Shown here in pieces: positions 50,901-61,100 of a stretch of 64,000 nucleotides of DNA. The DNA is from Pampus argenteus (lineage: Eukaryota; Chordata; Actinopteri; Scombriformes; Stromateidae). The stretch spans positions 11,954,001-12,018,000 of the forward strand of contig CM072863.1 in NCBI GenBank assembly GCA_036937835.1, read 5' to 3'. Within the stretch, counting starts at the first letter, position 1, and the number at the start of each line of letters is the position of its first letter. The notes beneath the pieces were generated by a model that searched no databases, was not told where the DNA came from, and saw nothing but the letters and a program-made list of their open reading frames with translations. Both the position numbers and the translations under genes were made by a program.

Positions 50901-53900
50901 GAAACAATGATACTGAAACAGAGAAAAGAAAGATGAGGAGAAGAGAGAAATATGGTCGAAGAAAATGAGAAGTAAGTGAAAGAGTGACAGAAAGAACGAG
51001 GAAGAAAGAAGGCAGACACAACCCATTTGGAGCTATCCACAGAAGGGAAAGGATTAGGGACAAAAGACAAGTTTTAACAGAGAACATGAATATCTGTCTT
51101 CTTTGGGTGCAGTAGGCATTTTGTGCTTCTGGAGCAGCGGATACGTGGGGAGGAGGGTGAGGTTGGGGGACTGGAAGAGCCATCGTGAGAGATGTGGGAT
51201 CTGAGCTGCAGCAAGAGGGTGAGGAGGAGGAGGAGAAGGGACAAAAGGAAGAAGAGGAGAAGAAAAAGAGGAAAAAGGGAGGTAAAGGAGGGTCCTGAAG
51301 GCGAGATGGGCAGGAACAGAGACAAGCAGGCTGGGATAGGTGAGGGTGGGGGTGGGGTGGGGTGGGGTGGCTGGGGCAGCAGGAAGAGGTTTAGGACGAG
51401 AGGTGTGGGAAGGAGGCAGCGGTAGGGAGTAGGAAGTAAAGGTAGAGGGAACGTGGACCAATATGGAGTATACTTGCCCTTGGTGTTTGACACTGTGTGG
51501 ATCCATCAGAGAAGGAGTGAGCAAGAAAAGAAACAGGGGATCGGGTGGGAAGGGGGGGATCACAGACAATATTTTATTCAATTACTGTTGAATAAAAATA
51601 TTGTTTTCTTGAAAGAAAGAAACCAATTTAAGTCAAACAAGACAAGAGATAAAAAGAAATGAAGAGCAAACATCTTATTTGCAAGAGCAAACGAGAAACG
51701 GAAAACCAACGTAAGAAAGGAAAACTGGGAAATCCAGGAAAGGAAAATGTAAGGAAAAAAGTAAAGACAAAAACAGTATTGTGAAGAAAAACTATGGGAG
51801 GAACAAAAGATAAATCAAATGAACCAGAGAGGGGAGTAAAAGGGTCTGGACAAAGAGAGAATGAGAGAGACAACACGTGTCCCCATTCAGACCCACAAAA
51901 ACCCAAACTCCCACATTTGACAAGCCCTTGACCCGGGCCGTGTGGGAGTTTATCTACTGAATGATTCCAAAGCTGAGAAACATCTCACACAATCCAACTG
52001 AAAAGATCAACAGAAATCACACACATAAAAGAAGGAAAATTCTTAAAATCATAAAACTCATCATAAGGAGTGAAAAGCATGCATGTTTTCACAATTTTTC
52101 AGAACATCAAAGTACTTTGAACACAGATGCTTCAGAATCATTACTTGGTGGAGAAGAGGCGAGAGCATTTGGCAAAAAAAATAATAGTACAAGGTCACCA
52201 TTATTTTCACCTGAGTAACACAGTAAAACCACAGCTTTCACCTTTCTGTCAGTTCAGTTATTTTTTTCTTCAGCCAGTGTGAAGAAAAAACATCACCATT
52301 TTACAGCACAGCATGAAGACAGGAGGGAACAGGGGGCAGTAGAGGAGTCGGGGGGACTCAGGTATGATCCTGCCTATCAGAGAGTGTATAGAGAGGGGGG
52401 AGAGGGGAAGAGGGGAAGGGCAGGCGACTCCGCTCGGACACTCCCTATGATGATGTTGTAGACCCAGGACAAAGGGCTGAATAAGAGCGTAAGGTCATAT
52501 TTGGGAGAGAGACGAAAGCAGTAGAAAGAGAGAAAGAAGGAGAGAGACAGAGAGTGAAGGATACTAGGTACCCGAGTACTTACACTGCACCTGAAGGATC
52601 TGATCACTCAGGTTGGCTTTGATGTGATTCTCACTATATGTGGGCAGTACCAACCCTAGACTGAAGGAACAAGGCAGATGCAGAAAATCAAGAACACATC
52701 ATGCACGCACACATATAAACTCTCCAATACACAAACACACAGACACAGGAAGGCGATTTCTTCAACAACACTTGTTTAAAGGTCAGATGAAATCATATTA
52801 CTTCCTTGAAGGTACCTTGTGGAGTATTTTGTTAACAGTTATGTTTCCCATCACTCTTTCTTACCAAAAACATTGTATATATATATCCCTGTGACCTAAC
52901 GCATGTTTTGAATCCACAAAGAACTTGAAACCTACATAATTTACTTACAAGATTGTGCGCTAGCAGTCTTTCTTTCTGACTTTGTTGCTACATATCTGTC
53001 CATCACCAGGACTGTGTTTCATCTCACCTGCATTCATGTGCATTTACATGTGGGTCCTCATGTATGTTCATGGTCTATAGCACCACCAGTCAAAAACTTC
53101 ACATGGTACCTTTAATGTGATATAGTTTCTTTTGAAACAGACAACATATTCTTCAGACCAGTCTTAAGTACTATATAGACAGATGGACTATAATTTATAG
53201 GTTATACCTTTTAGATACACTCACTAGTCAATAGTTTTTTTTGGATGAGTTGTTGGTTAGATACTCTATTGAAGTCATGTGACCTCGATGGAGTTTGCTT
53301 ATAGCCTAGAGAGATCTTATAATCCACTTTTTCAAGGTTGGCCTACAAAAACATGTCATCCCTGCAGCTCTCTATTTCAGGAGTTGGATTCCAGATGTGA
53401 TCAAATGAAATAGTCAAAATACAAATCTGGCACATCCTTGTTGCCACTGTTGGTAAGAAGGCCGGTGTTCGGCTGTTCCAAAGCACCGCAACTGTGCCGG
53501 GAGCCTGATATTTGTGACATATTGCTGTGGCCAATCAAATTTTAGAAGACTGTTGTGCACACGAACGCAGAGTATTTTAAACTATTAAAAAAAAATCACA
53601 ACAAAATAAGTACCAGTAACATGTTACACATAACAGAGAAATGTATTTATTGTCTTCTACGAAAGCCATAAATGAAAATAAGAATTTCTAATCCCTGATC
53701 TGTGGTGCCATACAAGGCTAAAATATAACTCAGTAAGAGGATTAATTGGAACAGATAGAAAATCAGGCTGTGACAGTATCAGGTTCAGACTGAGCCACAG
53801 CTGCAGTCGACTATAAAAAAAACATCCAGCATCACCAGTTGTTGAGCAAAGAAAACATCATGTGCTGCTCTAAACTGTGTAGGACTGTCTGGTTAGGGTT

Positions 53901-56900
53901 ACATTTGACAGTAACACATACTGGAATTTCCCTTTGTGTTGAATATTAATAGAATAGTGCAGAAAAAACCTCATATGGACTCAGCCCGGACCAGGCAAGC
54001 TGCCAGCAGATGTAATAAGAAACACAGATCGGGCATTTGTAGGACTACTGAATATCATAAACTGCAATTTATTTGCCCCGGAGGAAAATGTCATTATGAT
54101 GCAACATCAAATGTTCAACTGAGTTTTGAGATTAATAAACTTTGCAATTAATTTGTGCTGTTGAAAATTTTATGAGAGAATAATAAAGTTTCTTGAATTT
54201 GGATGATTCAGATTATTTATTTAATGCAAATACAGAAGGCAAATAAGCAACTTGTTCTTTAATCAGTGACAGGTTTAGTCTGTTCCGAATGTTTGAAAGT
54301 GTGAACTATAATCTTTTTGCAATTTCGCAAACACTGCTGGTTGATGTGTAACAGCTTCCAAATATAAACCTGGGACTTGTGGCTTAAAGTGGACAAATCA
54401 AAAGTATCAAAGTTGGACTTCACTCACAGCTTCAAGTTGTGCAATCTTTTGGTCTGAGGCCAGGTGATGTTTCGGTTGGGTTGTTTATTTCAAACCTACC
54501 TGTAATCTGTGCCCTCCACAGGCGTCCATGTGTATGTCCGTATGGCCTCGTCGATGTACCTCTGTTGACAACCACAAAGAGACTGATAAATAACACTGTC
54601 ACATCCTCAGCACACATCTTTCCCTATAATTGGAGGGAAACAACAGATCCTAAACATACTAAGTGATTCAGATTCATTATAACACCATTCAGGAAGATAC
54701 TACTTTGGATCATGATTGAGTCTCATATATTGATGACTTGCCTCATCAACTGATTTAATGAGAGTCTTGATTTTCCTTTGCCCTGATTTGCCATCAATCA
54801 TCTGTCGGCGGATCTGTGAAGGGAATGGAGCCATGAAAAGCCATACAGAAAAAATTAAACAAAACCACAAGTGACAATTGAAACATACATAAATATACAA
54901 GTTTACAGTTGTGATGTTGTTTCAGTGAGGTTATTCTTTACCTCTTCCTTGTTGTTGTCCTCCAGCTCTGCATCCAGAAAGTCCAGAGTGACAGGCTCCC
55001 TGAAGTTAATGATCTGAACACAGTGAGAGAGAAAGCAGGAGAAGATGAGGGGAAGATTAACTTCAGTGAGCAGGAAAAACTCATTTAGCTTCACAAACTC
55101 AACAAAATCATTAGAAGCAAGGCAGAGTTCCTTGTTGGATGTACCTTGGGTCGCAGGTTAGGATGCAGCAAGACATAGCCGTTTGGGTCAATTGCAAAAG
55201 TGTAGCCATTGGCTCCAAGCTGCACAGAAAAAGGGTGAGATGTGATTCAATAGTCATCCATTTGCTAAAAAAAAAAATCTGCAGACTGAAATAAGTGTAC
55301 AGCATGCTCACTCTGTATGTAGGTGTCTTCCTTTTGATTTCGTTAATTGCAATGTCCACTCCCATGACTCCAAGGATGAGCTGGTTCTGTGTGAGAAACA
55401 CATAAAGTAATTATCAGCATTTTATCGACAACACCACTGGCATTAGAGAATCACACAGTGCAATGTCAGTGCTTAGAACCTACTTAAATAATTAAAGGAC
55501 AAACGATCAGTTGGAGTTGAAATAATCCATGTTAAGTGATACTGTTTACTGTGTAAATGAATGAAAATATGTGAAAGTTGTAAGGTGTGCATCTTGTATT
55601 GCAGTATTGTTACAACCTGAGCACTTGTAGTGTCAGCAGTGAGGTTGAAGACCGGCATTGTCCCAGTGATGACAAGGCCCAAACCCTAATAAAAAAAACA
55701 ACAATCCAATTAAAGATGATTTTTAATTGTCATTAATTACACAGTAGTACACAGTAGATATTGCATGATCCGATTACTCAAAATCCTCACAGATAACATA
55801 TTAAAAAGTTGCGCCATCAAAACTGCCTGTAGGATTTTATTTGTGTTTGTTTTCAGTTCATTGCCTGAATTTAAAGCAAAATCCTAAATAAATAAACAAT
55901 GATTATTTACAGAGTAATGGTAGAGGGTATAAATAATAAAATGCTTGTAGATTAAACACTAGCAGAATCATACATTTACTACTTTAAATCAAATAAAAAT
56001 GTTTATTCTTTTTAAGTTTTCTCTCACCAGAGCATCCTGGTAAACGTTTGTCCACTGGACCTGCTTGGCTTTAGGCCCAGCGAGCACCATGGGACGACCC
56101 AGGACATCCAGGTACTCCTGAAAAACAGTAAAAAGACACACGTTAATAAACACACATAATAAAACAGACATTTATGGAGCTTGTTATGCACAATGTTAAA
56201 ATGGAAGAGCTGGAAGAGCCTTTGAATGTTCACCTGTCATAAAAATATAAGACCCTGACCGGCCTCCTCTCTATCACCACATAAACCAGTGGGCTACCAG
56301 CTGCAGCAACCCGGTCCTGCCGGGCCATAAAGCCTCCAGTCCAAAGTCACTCAGGCTGTTTTTCATCATTATGAAGGAGCTATTAAAAACACATTAAGGG
56401 TGTCAATGGCACAATGTGCAAACAGGCCATTCTCCCAGAGGCTCTGCTGTCAACAGTGGCTCTGTTAGTGTCCCACAGTGATTGTGAATAGAGGTGAGGG
56501 GTTAAATCTACTAGTAATACATCATATTCACTATATTCTTTTGTTCTAAGGAACCACCTCATAAAGCACCAGAGATGCCCGTCTTTGTAAACAATGTATT
56601 GATCCATGTCATTTTGGAGATGGTGTGTAATTGGTAAAATTATTGAGTGAGTGACCTTGTGACATACAAAGCAACTGCACAGTTTGAAAGATAAAAAGCC
56701 TGCAGGGGACAGGACTGATCGCAATGCAAGCCTTCAGTGTCATAATATTGTAAAGACGAGAGACAGCAAAAATGCTGTTCTTCTGCCAGCATTTACAACT
56801 AAAAAATTATCCTCAGACACTGAATTATAACATCAAATGTCTAATTTTCACAACACAATATATTCACAATAACGATATCAGTGAAAAGCAGCAGCTCCCT

Positions 56901-58039
56901 GGGGATTTTAAAAGCATTAGCTGCTTTCACATGATGAACAATTTACATTCATTTTGCAGTGAAAAGGAAAATATTATCACAAATTTTGACCTGACCTTTG
57001 TCACCACCCTTTTTGTATCTATCCTCAATACACAAAAGGGCCTGTATAAGCACACAGCTATTTTAGTGTCATGCTTCTGACCGTTTGTTTTTCATTGCCT
57101 GAACAGTGAGGTGCTGACAGGCGTAACCTATTCTATTATTAGCTCAATAAAAGTCCGGTTTAACGCGCCACAGGGAGATATTCCATCAGGACAGTGACAG
57201 CCAGACCTTTTCACGGGATATAAGGGAAATTTTCCGCCTGGCTAGAACAATCTAGGAAACATAAAAAGTCAGCAACCACAGATACGTGGTTCAAAGTAAG
57301 AAGAGCCATATAGACTCCAACAGCATCCTAGCGTGTTGATTAAATGCTATTGTCTCCCAGGGTATCGTAACAGCGCTGATCACAGAGAATAAACTCATCA
57401 CTGTTCCCTATAAAGGCAAACACCATAACTCATGCCTGCCTGTCACTGTTGCTCCACTGAGATCCTATACAAAGAAAGCAGAATAGGTTAAAGAAGTCAC
57501 CTAAAATATCAGTGATGTGAGAACGTAAAGTATAGCGCAATTGTTTTTTTTTAAATAACTCAACTTATCTCAGATATTGCATGACTCAGGACATTATGAT
57601 TCTGTGCTCCATGTGTTATTTGAATGTTGCCATCTTAGTCAAGTGTTGTGAGTGTGTGATGTTGAAGGGCAGAATATGGTTAAATAACACAAGGCCCCAG
57701 TGTGTCTTCTGAGCCTTTACAGAGAGCTGTAGTCACCCACCTTCAGAAAACCTATTAGAGTAAGTGGCAGTTCTCAGAATATAAATATGCCAGAGTTAAT
57801 GGAACAGCTGACAGTCTATTCTGGGGCCTGATCGCTCACCAGGGCTGATGGGGGAGGAGAAAGGAGGGGAGAGAGGGGATGTGTAGTACCCCCCACCTCC
57901 CAGCAACCGAGTCAATTTCTGCAGCTGGAATGAGGTGATCCCAATGGCCTCTAGAAGCTCATAGTGCCCCAAGCGAGTGCGGGGGGTGGCAGGGCCTGGT
58001 GCATAAGAAACCCCAGGTGTGTGTGAGAGAGAGAGACAC

Positions 58040-58133
<94 letters not shown>

Positions 58134-61100
58134 CAGAAAGCTGAAAGTCTGAAACCTTATTTGTTATCTCCAACACTGTCACTTCCGTTCTAGTCATCCA
58201 GCTGTGTCGTCTTCTGTCTCTTCTTTATGAATACTATCAATACTTAAAGGCACCTACAATCTGTGTAAACCATGGAGAAGGAATGGATTTTCTCCTCGCT
58301 TGATATTGTTATTTCTTATAGATTCATAAAGGTGTATTCAGTATTTTGTGCACAGTCCATGTATCTCACCTGGGTGTTTATTCGGATGGCTCCGATCGAT
58401 GGAATTTCAAAGTAGTAACCTGAAGATTAAGAAAACAGAATAAGTATAAAACTATTTCAACCAAAGGCTTGCATTCAGCCTGCATTCCTGTGTCATTTTC
58501 TGTCAAAATTTTCAAGGGTTAAACATCCAAACTGTGTACAAGAAAAAAAAGATCCATTAGTTGATTGAAGGCTAATCTCTTCCGTGTTATTAGATACATG
58601 TAATGCCATCAGCTCCAGCTAATGATGCTGGGCAACGCAGGCATGGTAGAGCTTGTGGCAATTGACCTTTCTACACTCATGGTTATGCTGTAGGATGTAA
58701 ATGTGGAGGCTCATTGGGAATGCTGAGCCCCAGGCACTGCTGCTGCTGATTAGGAATGGAGGAGAGTGACCGACTGGGTCAATAACCATGCCGCTCCCCA
58801 AGTTATTAAAGCCACGAGTGTTTATACAAAGAGCTGCAAAATGGAGACAGCATCCCCAGAATGTTAAAAGGCAGAGATGACTGTCATTATTTTGATACAT
58901 TATGCACTTTGCCACAGCGGTTTGTGTTGATATTTGCCTTCTCTGTCTCATTTCATTTGCGCATGCAAGCATGCAGACACATGCATGCACAGTCTGTGGT
59001 TCATACACACACAGACACACATGTTGGGCACAGCTAATTGTTATAGTTCTGTTCAGAGTAGAAGTTTGTCCTCGTGCTTTTGGCTGCATGCCAGAGACAT
59101 GGCATCTGTGGTTGTTGGGCAAAGCATGACGGAAGGTGAAGAGAGGAAAATATAGGCGGTAACTAAAAAGTAAGAATGTAATTTAGATCTCTGTGCTGTG
59201 CAGGTTAGCAGCAGGGGTCTGCTGTGTGAGGGCCAATTAAGATTTTAAAAAGTATACAAAAACACACACATCCAAATGATAAAAAAATATGTGCTGGACA
59301 GAGAAACATATGAAAAACGAAACAAGAGTCCACACGCTAAATAATGCCCCCATCAGCAATTATTGGTATACCACCATAGGATGAAATTAAGACTTAAATC
59401 AATAACCATTTTTGTTTGTTTTGTAAAACTCGCCTATAATGCATTGGCACTATTAGAGGTCAGTAACATGTTTAAAATATATCACATGTCAAACTTTGTA
59501 CATGGGTGTTTCAGTATTTATTATGCAGGTTAATCATAATGATAAACTCTACTGTGTAAAGTGCAACTATGTATTTTCCTGCTACAATTTGCAGTCCAGC
59601 ATGCACTGCTGTCTATGCATACTGTTCAAATATCATATAAACTATCGTTAAGTTCATCCAGTGAACTTAAGTTGTTTGATTTTACTTCCACTGTGGATGG
59701 TCATCTTGAATTTGTGAGATATTTTATTCCCGGTTTTTCATTACAGTATAAAATCGCTTTGTGCAGGTATTAGGATCACAAATGCAATATATCATATTTT
59801 CTACTTGTATCCTCCATTTCACCTACTTTGAAGTTAACTCTCCTTTCTGTTTTGGATTTATGGAGAAATGGTTTCATTGTCACAGAGTCACAGAGAGGTT
59901 ACCGTCTTAAAATGGGATCGCAGCTTAAGTGAGACAACAGCATATCCGAGTGGCCTAGTTGTGTGTATGTTTATGCAGTTTGTCAAATGTGTGTATGTCA
60001 CGGGTGAAGGGTTAGGGCCTGTGGAAGTGTCTGGGAGCTGGTTCTGTTGGAGTGAGATACCAAAGAGTTATAAGTACTGAAGATATGAGAGGACAGCTCC
60101 ATTGAGGCTGGTGTGTCAACATTATTGTCTTATGTTGATATTGACTTTAGTACCATGGTAATCACTACAGTGGTGAAAAGCAGAGAGCATGTTGGCACAG
60201 AGGCGTAATCCTGGACTTTCCCCAGCCAGGGGAAGATGGCACAGTAATCATCCTGCTACCAGACTCTTCCTGCTAATTAATAACAACTTCTGGGGAGATA
60301 CTTTGAAGCACTTGGCTCCACTGGCAATAAGCTAATCAGAAAGCAGTTAGCTGAGGCTTCATACAGACAGCTAAGGCCTCATAAAGGAGCCGCTTCAGAT
60401 AAACTGCAACACTGAGAAACGACATTATTTCAAGCTACCAAAGATAATTAAGTTCTGAATTAAACAATAACCCAGTCAAGAGTCAAGATGAGATTCATGC
60501 AGACAAAGAAGCTAACAGCATGAACAGCTGAATCATGTGGGTTGTCAGACTGTCGGTCAGAAGCAGAGCCGTTTGTTTGTCGGGTGATTTTACAGACTTT
60601 GGCTATTTCAGACTAATAGAATAATGATTAGATTTTTCTTATGTAGTTAAGACAGAGACCTGAGTAAATCTTAGGGATAATGGTTTGTAGAGAAGCAAGA
60701 GGTTTTTAATATTGAATTTCATCTATTAATTTAGGTGAATATTATGATATATTTGTATTCAGCATAAATTTGATGTCATGCTGTTCAGCAAATTATTTAT
60801 GAGAAAACTGAATGGAAACGTAAGTGTGGGGAATGAAAACCCGAGAATAAATACTGTTTTTCCATTTAACGCTGCCCACTTTAGAATATGCACCAGGCAA
60901 AAAATATATTATTTTACTACCAGATTGAACAACCAGATTTCTCATTCACTATTTAGATTCACTATGTACATATGTCCTCAATATTTACGTTGCATTTTAA
61001 TGGATGACATGCTTTGCATTTCCTACCACAGACTGTGTCAGCCACAACAATGCTCCACACATAGTGTTTGCTGGTGTATCCTTTATCACCATGTATCATT

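Noticed and set aside
51054..51581. 175-codon minus-strand Pro/Leu/Ser-rich frame
   Set aside because: It is the complement of a purine-rich low-complexity tract inside a cacna2d2 intron, with no exon borders in phase.
57796..58197. 133-codon minus-strand frame with a Ser-Leu repeat
   Set aside because: The long GA microsatellite supplies half of it. The other half (57820-58015) is GC-rich but has no recognisable domain and no cacna2d2 phase fit; it could be repeat-derived.
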